A DNA stretch of 64,000 nucleotides from Pollenia angustigena (taxonomy: Eukaryota; Arthropoda; Insecta; Diptera; Polleniidae): the NCBI GenBank assembly GCA_930367215.1, contig OV884060.1, positions 102,448,151-102,512,150 on the forward strand, written 5' to 3'. Positions 1 through 11,351 of the stretch are shown one piece after another. The translations under genes and the position numbers were made by a program. Each line of letters starts with the position of its first letter. Position 1 is the first letter of the stretch. The notes beneath the pieces are model-generated. The model was not told where the DNA came from and did no database searches. It was given only the letters and a program-made list of their open reading frames with translations.

Positions 1-149
1 CTTTGTTTTCAATAAAAAATGCAATTGCTTATAAATCATAAACAATAAATTCTAACAATAATTTGAGCAAATAAGTCTTTTGGCCTATTTGTGCATTTTT
101 AAAAACAAATTTCACATATTAATCACAAATTTCAACATTTATTTTTATA

Positions 150-178
150 CCAGCTGACCCGACAGACGTTGTCCTGTC
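150..178 (-). repeat. Helitron 3' terminal hairpin and CTGG end
   Basis: On the minus strand, GACAG and CTGTC form a short stem (161-178), followed by 11 nt ending in CTGG at 150; the next base is T. The same hairpin and spacer recur at 50592-50620 with CTAG instead of CTGG. Both fit the CTRR consensus of canonical Helitrons. Confidence 0.85.
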
Positions 179-298
179 CAAATTTGAAAAAATTTTTGCG
201 TTCGATTTTTAAAATCCGTTAAAAAGAGGAAAAAAGTATTTTAAATTAAAACGTTGTTCATATACATACATATGTTTGTTTTACATTTGATTTGAAAA

Positions 299-336
299 TA
301 CATATGTATGTATGTATATACATACATATGTATATG
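299..336. repeat. ATGT/ACAT microsatellite
   Basis: A short alternating run of catacatatgtatgt-type repeats is interrupted by TATA. It lies inside the Helitron between the helicase stop and the 3' end and looks like simple replication slippage. Confidence 0.8.
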
Positions 337-450
337 CTGTGAGTCTTATAGTGTTCTATTTACATTTTAGTTGGTAAGATCAATATTCAGGTAACCAGTT
401 AAAAAAAGTAAAACTTATTCGATTGCTTTGCTAGGATATCATAATTTTGT

Positions 451-1556
451 TCATTGCAATGCTTTGTGATATTCGACATTTTTTGTTTGGTTTTCTGGTG
501 CATAAACAAATAATGCTAATGGACTTCCGACGCGGGACAGGCGGCATATAATTGACCATGAATTCTCAAGGTTAATGCTGCAAACACTCAATGACTGCCC
601 TTGAGATTTATTGTCATTGCATATGCGAGCCTAACTGGAAACTGCAAGCGTTTAATTCGAATGCCATGTCAGTTGGAATCATTAGGATCCCAGGTATAAA
701 AACATTTTCTCCTTTGTACTTTCCTTTGAGCATTGTTGCTTCGATGACGTTATTCATTATTTTTTTTATCGTAAGTCGGGTGCCATTAAAAAGACGTGAA
801 TCTTAAAATTTTATATATATTTTATCAACGTAATATAGCACGTTCGCTCAACCAATCATGATTTCAGTAATTTTGTGTAATGTTTGGAAACACCTTTCGA
901 ATGAGTTCGGACTTTGATTAGGTGAACTGGCAGAAATTGAAATATCCACCGGGATTTGGCCGTTTCCTACGTCCAGCAATTATTTGGAAAATACGTCTCG
1001 AGATTGATTTTTCTGCAGCTTGACCCGCATGTTCAGAGTCAATTTGAGCTTCCTAACGTGTTTCCAAACATGCATTAAATTCATCGGCGTGCGATGATCG
1101 TGGTATCACTGGCAGTGTATGCCGAAAATCAGCTGAAAATAAATCATCGTAACTCCAAATCGGCTTAGATTGTTTCGTAAATCTTGCAAAGTTTTGTCAA
1201 ATGCCTCCAAACGTTTTTTTATGCGCCATTGAACATTCATCCCAAACGAACAGTTTGCTTTGTTGCAAGACTTTGGCCCTCGCACTGTTCTTCGATATGT
1301 TGGATTTTCATTAGTTAGCACATTTAATGGCAACTTAATTGCTGAATGAGCAGTTCGACCGCCTTCCGACAAAGTAGATGCGATTCCTGACGATGCGAGT
1401 GCAATATCATTCTGCGAGCGTATCGTTGCCAAAATTAACGCGATTAAAAAGTTTTCCCAGTTTCACCGGGAGCGTTTAGAAAAAAAATCCCTCCAGCTTC
1501 GTCTTCCACAGCTTTCATGAGGGTGCCGTATGCATATTTTTGTTGTCGATTCCCTT
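451..1556 (-). pseudogene. Helitron PIF1-like helicase, decayed
   Basis: The minus strand carries the motif order of Helitron helicases. A QQKYAYGTL segment (about 1520-1547) is followed by the Walker A loop NAPGETGKT (1451-1470). Next come ATIRSQNDIALASSGIAST and a GGRTAHS motif (about 1350-1435), then a segment ending in a disrupted equivalent of DFRQTLPV near 1100-1130. NMRV lies near 1021-1034, an FNGTRL motif near 775-795, and the C-terminus ends in NVEYHKALQ with stop at 451. The frame changes just after Walker A, near 1110 and again in the 600-700 region, so no protein can be made. In intact Helitrons this superfamily 1 helicase unwinds DNA during rolling-circle transposition. An open stretch of 108 codons (1106-1432) is the longest remnant. 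The family assignment is secure from motif order. Confidence 0.88.
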
Positions 1557-1599
1557 AGGGCTTCGCAAAATCCGTGCAACTGTTTTTCGATTTTAGATA

Positions 1600-2110
1600 A
1601 ATAGAAAAAGTGGTCGTAAAAGTAGGCGTGGTAAATTGTTCTTTCGATGAAAACTTAAAATGGATTAATACGAGCATTTGAAAGAAAAATTTGTCAAATC
1701 GATGGAGCCGTTTTCTGATTTTAGGTTATTCGAAAAAAGTGAGCGTAAAAGTGGGTGTGGCAAAATTTTCTTTCCGTAAAAACCTGAGTTAGACCATGGC
1801 AATGATTGTAAAGAAAAAATCGTCCAAATGGGTAAAGCCGTTCTCAAGTTATGCGCTTAATAGAAAAAGTGGGCTTAAAAGTAGGCGTGACACATTTTTC
1901 TTTCGATGAAAACGTAAAATGGATTAATAGGAACATTTAAAAGAAAAATTAGTCAAATCGATAGAGCCGTTTTCTGATTTTAGGTAATTCGAAAAAAGTG
2001 GGCGTAAAAGTCGGCGGGGCAAAGTTTTATTTACGTGTAAACCTAAGATGGCAATCATTTTAAAGAAAAAATGGTCCAAATCGGTCAAGCCGTTCTCAAG
2101 TTATGCGATC
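1600..2110. repeat. Diverged ~255-bp repeats inside Helitron
   Basis: Two related half-units of about 125-130 bp alternate. One has AGTAGGCGTG followed by TTCTTTCGATGAAAAC (1621 and again at 1880, 259 bp apart). The other has GGGTGTGGCAAAATTTTCTTT (1752) with a diverged copy near 2004. Both half-units carry the phrases AGCCGTTCTCAAGTTATGCG or AGCCGTTTTCTGATTTTAGG. The same half-units occur at 50240-50520 in the second Helitron copy, so they belong to the family. No coding potential. Confidence 0.75.
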
Positions 2111-2187
2111 AGCAACACACAACCAACATTTCATTTTTATCATACATACATACATAATATTTATATACTATAGATTTTTTAATTTTC

Positions 2188-3266
2188 TTTTTATACCCTC
2201 CACCACAATTAGTTGTGAAGAGGGTATATTAAGTTTGCCATTCCGTGTGAAACTTTTTTATTATTCATCTCAGACCCCATAAAGTATATATATTCTGGGT
2301 CCTTGAGTAATTCTAAGTCGATTTAGCCATGTCCGTCTGTCTGTCCGTCTGTTGAAAACACGCTCACTTTCGAACAACTCAAAAGAAATGAACAGACTTG
2401 GTGCCAAATTGCTTGTAGTTATCCTAAGCAGTTTGGGATTGAAATCCAGCAAAATCGGTTCAGTAGGACCAGAGCTATGAATCAAAATGTGGAACCACCA
2501 CCTAAAAAAATTGATCATTTTGTTACAAAAAATAACATAAATGCTGGAACAAGTCACGGAATGAAATAATAAATAAATTTGTTTTATTTGACTGGAAATC
2601 ACGCTGTTAAATTTCGTGATGATCCCGCCATAATTTACCCTAAGCCCCATATAAACAATACTCCCGGAAAACAGTTTAGTACGCCTAAAATCGTAAAAAA
2701 TAATGCAATCATAACAAATTTTGGCTCGTCACAGTTTTGTAGGACTACAAATGATACTGGGAAATTTCGTGAAGATCGGTACATAATTTACCCTAGGCCC
2801 CATAGAAACCCTACTCCCGGAAAACAGTTTAGTACGCCTAAAACCGTAAAAAATAATGCAATCATAACAAATTTTGGCTCGTAACAGTTTTGTACGACTG
2901 CAAATGATACTGGGAAATTTCGTGAAGATCGGTACATAATTTACCCTAGGGCCCATAGAAAACATTTTAGTACACCTAACACCATAATTAATAATGCTAG
3001 CATATCAGAAAATGGTACGTCACAGTTTTAAAGGACTAGAAATGACGCTGTGAAATTTCGTGATGATCGGTCCATAATTTACCCTAGGCCCCATATAAAC
3101 CCTACTACCGGAAAACTGTTTAGTCGCCTAAAACCATAATGAATAACAAATCGTCACAGTTTAAGATAATAATAACATCATACAGATATTACTCCTTAAA
3201 CATTCGAACTGTCGGTGGAGGGCATCAAAGATTCGGCACAGCCGAATATAGCACTCTAACTTGTTT
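2188..3266 (+). mobile_element. TATACCCT-head / TTGTTT-tail interspersed repeat, copy A
   Basis: The 5' end is a hairpin in which TATACCCT pairs with AGGGTATA around an ACCACAA/TTGTG stem. It is followed by a conserved body containing AGTTTGCCATTCCGTGTGA and a GTCCGTCTGTC run. The 3' end is the hairpin ATTCGGC-ACA-GCCGAAT followed by ATAGCACTCTAACTTGTTT. The middle holds ~153-bp tandem repeats. Copies B (5428-6248) and C (39468-40000) share both ends. Structurally (head hairpin, internal satellite, tail hairpin, T-rich insertion site) it resembles non-autonomous Helentron-type elements such as fly DINE/INE repeats, but no transposase or Rep is present to prove the class. Confidence 0.75.
2580..3170 (+). 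repeat. ~153-bp internal tandem repeat, about four units
   Basis: The phrase ACAGTTTAGTACGCCTAAAA recurs at about 2671 and 2824, with diverged versions at 2962 and 3114. Spacings are 153, 138 and 152 bp; the short interval reflects a small deletion in the third unit. Each unit also carries CATAATTTACCCTA and a GATGATCGG or GAAGATCGG phrase. A single diverged unit lies inside copy B (around 5800-5880, minus strand). The apparent 101- and 78-codon open frames here are by-products of the repeat. Confidence 0.85.
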
Positions 3267-5427
3267 AATTTATTTTTGTATTGAAGTTTCTTACTTGAAC
3301 TGACATTAATTGTTTAAAATTACACAAAAATTAAAAGGGTTCTTCATGAAACAAGTCTAGCAAGTTTGCCCATTTGCACAAATGACAATGTTAAGCGATA
3401 TCATTAAAACCCTTTATAATTTTTTTTAAGCAAAGTACATACATAAGCTTTCATAAGTTTTACAAAACGAATTTTCTTAAAAAAGTTTGGTTAAGGTATC
3501 GGTGGATAGAAATTTGCTGTAATTGATTATCCATTTTCAATTTTATTTACATGTTTCTTCCTTACTTCTGGGTTTTCGTACTTTTTGCAAGAATTTGACT
3601 TGAAAACTTAAGTACATTTGTTTTATTCATGTTGTAAATTCCTTTCTTCACTGAAAACAATTAAATAAAAATTAAATTTTATGAATCAGTTTTAATTTAA
3701 AATTTAATCAACTTAATTAAACATTTACTTCTATCAACAGTTTTAGCGCAAAAGTATTGTTAATATCAAATATATTTAATTGATACAACTGACTTGTTTT
3801 ACACTAGTGCAAACTCAATACTTTTTTTTTTTGTTGTGGTGCAGTTTTGGTTTAAAAGCTTTTCATGAATTTTGGCATCGATCTTTTTGAGTATGTTTTT
3901 AGCCTTTGCAGCATTTTTTGTTTATACTGTATATTTCACCTTTTGAAGTATATTTGGACACTTTTTAATTTATTTTAAATCTCTAATATTTACTTCAAAA
4001 CATAAATTTATTCTGGTTGGTCCATTACTGCACATGGGTCCAAAGGGGAACTCGCAAACATTTGTCTGTAAATACTGTAAATACTTTTTTTATTTAGTTA
4101 ATAAATGCAAATATTATAAAATTGTCTATGTTGTATAAGTCTACAAAGAATAATGCATATAATTCTGGTATCTGTACCATCAACATTTAGGGAAAAAAGT
4201 TTTATATTCACAGTCCTCACAGTAAACTTTGGCAAACATTCAATGCTCGATCATGAGTAAATTGTCATTTTATTTCGTGTCCATTTTAGTTCTTTAATTT
4301 TGGTTTACTGGCCATTGTTCGTTAGCTGCTGGTACATGACGCTAAAAAAATGGCATATATTTTTAAAGTTAAAACACAAACAAATATCTCTATGAGAATA
4401 AAGACGAATGAGTAAATGCAAAACTGAAAAAGGAAGAAACAAAAAAATTGTAATGTTTTAGGCCTGAATGCACAAAAACAATTTCTATGATCTGCTTTCG
4501 TGAAAGTTAGATGCCGCTTTGCTCTGAAGCCACAAGCAAAATCTTAAATGCTGCTGGCTACTAACATTTTTTTAATTCTTTTTTCACTTTTTATTTTTCG
4601 CCCCTTTTTATGAATCTACTAGAACTTTGATTTCAATGTATGTATGTATGTAAAATTCAAAGCTGTCAGTATGTCTATATGTTTGGTAACATTTTGCAAG
4701 TGGTAGCATAGACTTTGATCAATACTGATTTTAAATAGACAGTCATACATAAAAATAAAGCTAAATGCAGGAAGGTTTTGTGTAGTAGATATAAGAAAAT
4801 GCTGCCAGAATCATTTTTTACCGTCATTTAGTTTCAAACGCATACTGGAAAATATTTGTGTATGTATTTTTTTTAACCATATTGCAAACAATCAGTGTCT
4901 ATTACATGCTTATCTCTAGAATATTTGCTTTTAGAATTACATATAAAAGTTCGTTGTAAAAACTTTGTTTCTGCTTATACTTTTTAGGTGTGTTTAATGT
5001 TTCTACCCTATGCTATGGAATATTCAAATATTATTCTATGGACTCGCAGAACAAAACGTGCCTTTTTGTAATTTTTTCTAAAAAGAGCTTTCCATAAAGT
5101 CAACAACTAAACAGAAATGCTCATAGTAAAAAAAAAATTTTCTTCAATATCTATGAATAATTTTTTGATTTTACTTTATTTTTTTTTTTTATATCATTAT
5201 TTTTATATTTATTTGTATCAAGTTTGTTTTGTAACGTAAAACATTCCTGTGCTATAAATATACATATATAGGAAGACCCAGTCTTGTTGTACAGAAAATA
5301 TAATTAATAGATAATTACATACAAATACATGTTTTTTGATGTCTTTGCATTAATATGGCTAAGTTCTATGGGAAAAAATCTTATTTGCCAAATTTTTCAT
5401 TTCTTCTCATTAAAAAATTTTATCTTT
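3267..5427. other. AT-rich stretch, no gene seen
   Basis: There is no open frame of note, no terminal inverted repeats I could pair and no similarity to the other repeats in the window. Homopolymer runs (for example near 3820 and 5180) and a short TATG microsatellite near 4638 are the only structure. It may be unique intergenic or intronic DNA. Confidence 0.6.
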
Positions 5428-6248
5428 AAACAAGTTAGAGTGATATATTCGGCTGTGCCGAATCTTTGAAAACTTTCACCGACAGTGCGAATATTTCAGG
5501 AGTGGGATCTATTTGATATCTATCTTTTATTGATTTATCTATATACAAACAGACGTCAGCATTAAAATTGGTTGCAGCTTAGACCTATATTAAATTATTG
5601 ACCGACAATCAGAAAGTGTTATGCTTTTCTTTTAGCAATTATAACTAGCTTGAGTAAAATATCATGGTTCGTAACAGTTTAAGCCGAACTTAAAATATTT
5701 TCAGGAGGGGAATTTATATTGGAGCCATGATAAGTTATGAACCAATCATCCTTGAATTCTGATATTTCTAGTGCTATAAAACTGTGATACCATTATTAAT
5801 TATCGTTTGAGGCGTACTAAACAGTTTTCGGGAGTAGGCTTTATCTGGGGCCTAGGGTATATTATAGACCGATCTTCACGAATTTTAAGACAGTGGTTTT
5901 CAGTCGAATAAAACGATTTCTTGCAAAATGTTAGTTTTTGTAACAAAATTATCAATTGTTTAGGGTGGTGGTTCCACATTTTGATTCATAGCTTTGATCC
6001 TACTGAACCAATTTTGCTGGATTTCTATCCTAATCTAATTTGACACCAAGTTGTTTATACTTTTGAGTTTTTCGAAAGTGAGCGTGTGTTCAACAGATGG
6101 GCAGACGGACATGGCTATATCGACTTCGAACAATAACTCAAGGACCCAGAATATATATACTTTCTGAGATGAATAATAAAAAAGTTTCACACGGAATGAC
6201 AAACTTAGTATACCCTCTTCACAACTAATTGTGGTGGAGTGTATAAAA
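5428..6248 (-). mobile_element. TATACCCT-head / TTGTTT-tail repeat, copy B
   Basis: This is an inverted copy of the family at 2188. Reading the minus strand, the head hairpin is at 6248-6210, the GTCCGTCTG stretch near 6110 and the tail hairpin GGCTGTGCC at 5451-5459, followed by AACTTGTTT at 5428-5436. It contains roughly one internal satellite unit (5800-5880) instead of four, so it is shorter than copy A. Around 5700-5780 it also has a segment repeated at 55970-56075. Non-coding. Confidence 0.75.
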
Positions 6249-6956
6249 GTTATGCAGAACACAACGTGCTTTTTTTTCTTTTATTTTAACAAAACGTAGG
6301 TTTTTCATAACAATTTATTTTACTTATTAATCGTGTATTTAGAAAATGTCAAGATTTTCTCGTATCACGCGTGATTGACGCATGATCGTTCGTGGCCGTG
6401 AAGGAAAAAACACTCACGGGCACATCTCTAACCTAACATCATCATCAAATAAATTTTATTTTATGAAAATGCATGGAAAAATTCGTGTTTTATTCCCGAT
6501 AAAGTGAAAGTACCCAGTTTGACATTTTTTATCACAAATGTGTTAAGAGCAACATGTTGTGGACATAAGTTAATTTAGTGTCTTTTTGACTCTTTTTATA
6601 TTAACGAAATAAAAATAATTATTTTAAAAATAAATTTTAAAAATAAAACAATATATGAACTTAGATTTTGAGTTTCTAAGAAAGATTTAAACAGAATTTT
6701 AATACCGATTGAACATTATGTAAATTTATTGCTGGGCATTAATTTTGGAGTACCTTTCTTGTTTTTAGATCGTTAAAATGAATTTTCGATTATTTACAAA
6801 TCTGTCATTGATACCTTTCTAACTCAAGTTCATAAAGTTGGCTTTTTACTTTAAATCCGAAACTAAAAAAATAAGAAATATGTATGTGGTTGATTCATTA
6901 CGACAAAACCATTGTACATATTACATATTTATATCAATATTAACTACATATTTGCA
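6249..6956. other. AT-rich stretch, no gene seen
   Basis: A short, relatively GC-rich patch at 6357-6425 (CGTATCACGCGTGATTGACG, then GTTCGTGGCCGTGAAGG) contains a small palindrome, ATCACGCGTGAT. I could not assign it. The rest is AT-rich with no supported feature. Confidence 0.5.
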
Positions 6957-6958
6957 TA

Positions 6959-7760
6959 CAGTACTTTTCGCTTATAGTCCACTACTATAGTTGCACAACT
7001 TTTGTGGACTATAAGCGAATTTGGACTATAACCGATTTTTTTATAAGCCATTTTATGGATAATAAGTGAAACCTAGTATAATCCACATTTTGGACTATAC
7101 AAAAATTATTTTCTTCAATAAAACCACTCTTTTTAAATAAAAGAAAAGTTTATTCATAAAAATCTTTTTTATTCATTAATTTAAATGCTTTTAAAGCTTA
7201 CAATAAAAACAAAAATGTTAATGTTTTCAATGCTTTATAAGCTTTAAGTATGAGATTAATTTTAATTATTTGGATGACGAAATCAAACACAACATAAATA
7301 TAAATTTCATTAGTTCTTTAGATGGGGTCTTCTCCTGACAATTTTTGGTTATACCAAACGTTAAAGTTTATATTAAAAAAACTCTGATATTTTTGTCTGC
7401 GTTTTTTTATTTTTAATGAAGTTTGTCGTTTATTATGACAACAAATTGTCAGATGAAGACACCATGTTATGAAGTAGGTATAAATTGCGAAATTTGGCAT
7501 TTATAATAGTTGCAAGAAAGGTAAATAAAAACATGTTGCCAGTTGAATAAAAAATATAAAAAACCGAGTGGACTATAAGCGAACATTTGTGCATAAAGAA
7601 TTATAAATGCATGCTAAGAAAATGTGGCTTTTAAACGAAAATGGACTACAAGCGAAATGGACCTTAGAACAAATAATTTGTATGAAACTCGAAAAAATCT
7701 GCATGTGAATACGACAGTTTTGGCTTAAATCCGTTTTTGGCCTATAAGCGAAAAGTACTG
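6959..7760. mobile_element. pogo-like Tc1/mariner element (non-autonomous)
   Basis: The terminal inverted repeats start CAGTACTTTTCGCTTATAG at both ends and differ at one position in about 23. TA flanks each side (6957-6958 and 7761-7762). CAGT termini with TA duplication are typical of the pogo/Tigger group. The motif GGACTATAAGCGAA or close variants recurs inside near both ends (about 7003, 7565, 7642 and the termini), as expected for transposase-binding repeats. A 60-codon open frame on the minus strand (7318-7500) does not resemble a pogo transposase that I can recognise. The element is 802 bp and presumably mobilised in trans. Confidence 0.85.
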
Positions 7761-7762
7761 TA

Positions 7763-9498
7763 TTATAAAATTGTTATGCTCTGTATTTTGGATTAAAAAA
7801 TATGGTAACCGTTTGTAACTATACTAAACATACTACTGTGGGTGAAAATGGAATTTCATCGACCCAAAGTCCAATATTTTGTTATCGCCGATTTCAAAAA
7901 TGTTAATGGCAATTCATAGCAAACATATAAGAACTAAGGTATCCAAAAAACTGCATCAAAATATTGGTAATTCTGGGTGTGGCAAGCAGCTATAAACAAA
8001 TATATGTATTATGTTGTTAGAGAAACAATTTAATTTTTGTAAATTTGATCAGAACTAAATTATGATTACTCGCAAACTGTTATCAATAAAGAGTCGAAAT
8101 TGTTTGTGTTATATTAGTGGGATAGTAGTCTTTTAGAAATGGTTCAATACATCTATGTATCATTTATACCTGATGTGCTATTAAAAGTTTCACGAGGTTC
8201 TATATTTTAGTTAAATCCGAAATTCAGAGGAATAGAACTTGTTAGGGTCAAAAAGGGTTAAAGAGATATTTGTACCATTAGAAAGCTGAAGGTCTGTTAA
8301 ACACTTTTTTTATTTTAATGAAATTACTCGCAACATTTTTTACAACTACTTTTAAAACAGCGCAATTAAAAAACATCCCTTTTGTGAATAAAACACACCA
8401 TAATTCTTAATCTCAATCAAAAACATTTTCTTACTAAATGCTAAAAAACATCAGAAGTTCAAAGACCTTAAATTTCTCAATAGGTGCTAAACCGTTTTTA
8501 ATAAAATTAAAACTGTAGAAAAGTTCAAGAAGAAAGTTACATATTTTTGGCCGATGAAAAACGATTTTCAGCCACTGCGCGACGTAATAAGTAGTTTATG
8601 GTCACAAAGACTCCATTCTGGAAAGAAGCTTGTAGGGGTCTCTGTGAAAATAAGTACACGCAGAGAAAAAATATGGTTGGGCATGGTTACGGCCACTGCA
8701 CTATGTTTAATGCAACAATTTATTGTTGTCGTTCACAAATAATTGTTATTTTTAATTAATATCAACAATATTATAGTTACTGTAAACATATCAATGTTTA
8801 TCGCAATTATAAATTTGAGTATTGTTGATCGAAAAATAATTATTTTTCTAACCACTAAATTATGATAACTGTCAAAACATATTATATTAATCACAATCAT
8901 ATCATGATATCTAATAGCCATAACATGATAACTTTCTTTACATTTATCATATGATTTTTAAGATGCAATAAAACTATGTTTACTCTAATAATAATATGTT
9001 AGTGCCATTTTAAAATAATTTGGAATCAGTTGTGTCGTTAATTTTATATGAAAGCGGTTTATTTATTTAAAGATTTAAAGAAACAAAAAAAATTAAAATA
9101 TTTGCGGAGTTCATTCAGTATTAGTGATTTAATAGTGCAAATGCAAAATTTTGTCGTTATTTGTAAAATCCAACAACAAAACACACAGAGATTTCGTTAT
9201 ATTTTATGAAAGTGTTACGATATTTCTGTGGTTGCATGGGTAACCGCGAATGTCTTAAAACAAATTTTTCAGGGGAGCTGAAAAACCATTCTAGATCAAA
9301 TTATTGGCTAGGTATTGCACTTTTTAAACTTTGTCACTACGTTAAAAAATCGGAATTTATCCATCTTTTTTCAAACATTTTTAGAAAAATGTAAAGAGCG
9401 TTTAAAATTATGCAATATCTCAAAATCGGAAAGGACATACGCGGTGGCCCATGAAAACCACAGATTTTGCATTTGTTCTTTTGCAAGCCTTATATTGA
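7763..9498. other. AT-rich stretch with diffuse palindromes near 8700-8960
   Basis: No gene. Between about 8700 and 8960 many short inverted motifs recur (AACAATTTATTGTT, TCATATCATGATAT, ATGATAACT), giving a strongly self-complementary, very AT-rich patch that could be a decayed foldback-type element; I could not define its ends. The small open frames in the stretch look like chance. Confidence 0.4.
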
Positions 9499-9506
9499 AT
9501 GTTTAA

Positions 9507-10942
9507 TAGAGTTGTCAATTATTCGCCTTTCAGCTTTGTTCGAATAATTCAAATAATTGTTTTTGTTTGTTCTAGCTAACGATTAAATCTGAAAAATTAT
9601 TCGATTAATCGATGAGAATAACGATTAAAAAAAATTACATATTTAAAATAAGATACATCCGTCCGTTAATTTACAACTATGGAACATTTCCATTATCTTC
9701 TTTATTTTTTCTCAAATCCACTATGACTTCTTTTTTTTGATGCGTTCAACTTTTCATCTAAGCTCCATATCGTTGTATTACTTAAAGGAATCGTAAAATC
9801 CTTAATTTTTAAATAATCCGATACAACTTTTCGAAAGGCGTTTGCAGGCCTTCCATCTTCAGCCAAACTTCTGCGTACAATTGTTTCTATAAAACAACCG
9901 CTGTCTCTCTGTATATATTTTTCCATTGGAAAAAGTTCGGCATATTTTGATGTCGTTGGATTATCTTCTACTATATCGTTTTCTATTGTAATATTGTGAC
10001 ACTTATGCTATGTTCACACTTTAATCGCGTTTAAGCAACTCGAGCGTGATTAAGCTCTAATCACATCGAAATCGAGATGATTAACCATATATTGAAGTTA
10101 TTTATTAATCACTTCAAATTGGCATGATTACAACCTAATCACTTCATTAACCACATCGAATCCTCTGAACATACCTCAAACTGAGTATAATATAGAATCG
10201 GTCACCATGTAAGTACCCCTCGCGTGTACAACCTACCATGATTTCTTCTTAATGTTTTTATTTGACTTTAAATAATTCGTAAATTTTCACAATTCCATAA
10301 TTTTACGTTCAAGGCGAATTCATCCCAGGTAATCTCGGTACTGCAACAAGTACAACTCGTACAAAAACCACAATCAATTTGTTTTTGTAAAATCATTGTA
10401 CAATGTCAAATACAGAAATAAAACAAAACAGAAACAAAGATAATAAAAGGGAATAAACAAAATTTTGACATCCAACAGTGATTTTAGCTAATATCAGCAG
10501 GGCTTTTAAGATCACCTACATATAATAAATTCGCCTTGTTTACGTTTGATTTAAAAAGAAAACAGCTGTTACAATTGTTTATCAAAAATTTGTTTAATAC
10601 GAACATAAGATACATTTTTGAAATACAATGAATACTTAACATGGTTTTTGCCTCCTAAACCTTAAGATTAATTACAATAATGGCTATAGCAACAATATTT
10701 TTTACTTTTTCTAAATTTTGTATAAAATCGTTCAAAACGTATAAGAATAAATTAAATTCTTAGCTTTTATTTCTTATTAGTCTTATTAATTTATTATTTA
10801 ATAAAAAAAATTGTTCGATTAATCGACATAATTTAATCGATTTATTCGTTATTCGAAAATTGCCATTTTAAAATTATTCGAACATGAGCTTGTTTTTGTT
10901 TGATCGATTAATCGAATTATTCTTAATCGGTTGACAACTCTA
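9507..10942 (-). mobile_element. hAT-like transposon with 8-bp target duplication
   Basis: The ends are TAGAGTTGTCAA inverted repeats, flanked by identical 8-bp direct repeats ATGTTTAA at 9499-9506 and 10943-10950. This is the hAT signature (8-bp duplication, short TIR of the form YAGRGTTG). Subterminal ATTCGATTAATCG motifs are clustered at both ends (about 9540-9620 and 10810-10925), as is usual for hAT transposase-binding sites. At 1436 bp it is too short for a full transposase, but it keeps one transposase-like fragment on the minus strand (9702-9926). A stretch near 10009-10180 rich in ATCACTTC/GATTA motifs may be a separate small insertion. Confidence 0.9.
9702..9926 (-). pseudogene. hAT transposase fragment (tentative)
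   Basis: A 74-codon open frame contains IVRRSLAEDGRPANAFRKVV followed by IPLSNTTI. This resembles the stretch that follows the N-terminal zinc finger of many hAT transposases (pattern I-x2-D-x-LP-x3-V-x3-GF, then Y-x-iPSr-x-TI). Several consensus residues are altered, and no catalytic DDE block or C-terminal dimerisation block is seen around it. The location inside an element with hAT ends supports the reading. It cannot be functional alone. Confidence 0.45.
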
Positions 10943-11197
10943 ATGTTTAATTTACATAAAGAAAAATTATAAAAAGCCACAAAATAAAAAATCGATCAAA
11001 AAATGTTTTATTTATTTTTTTGACAGTTTGATTGCTTCTTAATTTATTATGATTAACCTGTAGCTAGTTTCTGTATTTCTCGCATCGTAAAATTTCTTAC
11101 ATGAAGTGTGAAACAAAAAATTCCATCGTTTCTCGATTTATGAGATAAAAGTGTTTCTGTATTTTGAATGCGAAAACAGACACAACAAATTCTGTTT

Positions 11198-11351
11198 GCC
11201 CCCTTTCACACTCGGCAAGTTACTTGCGCAAGTTACTTGCCGACAACAACATAGTCTGTACAAATTTTTTTGAAATTTGTTTTTTCCTTACAGACTTTGT
11301 TGTTGTCGGCAAGTAACTTGCGCAAGTAACTTGCCGAGTGTGAAAGGGAGC
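11198..11351. mobile_element. 154-bp palindromic MITE nested in E1
   Basis: Almost the whole element is one hairpin. About 52 bp starting GCCCCCTTTCACACTCGG is repeated inverted with one mismatch, around a ~45-bp AT-rich centre. TTT flanks both sides (11195-11197 and 11352-11354). Copy E2 shows the empty site as uninterrupted TCTGTTTATACTGG near 44643, which confirms insertion. Within each arm the 13-mer GCAAGTTACTTGC is present twice in tandem and is itself nearly palindromic. Confidence 0.9.

Larger units (their letters stand above)
150..2115 (-). mobile_element. Degraded Helitron (rolling-circle transposon)
   Basis: Read on the minus strand, the element has a decayed PIF1-like helicase (about 1556 down to 451) and ends at 150 with a hairpin followed by CTGG and then a T. 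This matches the Helitron rule of a 3' CTRR end inserted next to T. The helicase stop (451) is about 300 bp from the terminus. Upstream of the helicase, where the Rep nuclease part would be expected, there are instead diverged ~255-bp repeats (1600-2110). I could not place the 5' TC end; 2115 is only where recognisable repeat homology stops, just before a CATACATA run. The copy cannot be autonomous because the helicase is frameshifted and no Rep motif is visible. A related, shorter copy ends at 50620. Confidence 0.85.

Noticed and set aside
2579..2965. Frames of 101 and 78 codons with internally repeated peptides
   Set aside because: The peptide repeats simply reflect the 153-bp satellite, and both strands are open because the unit lacks stops by chance.
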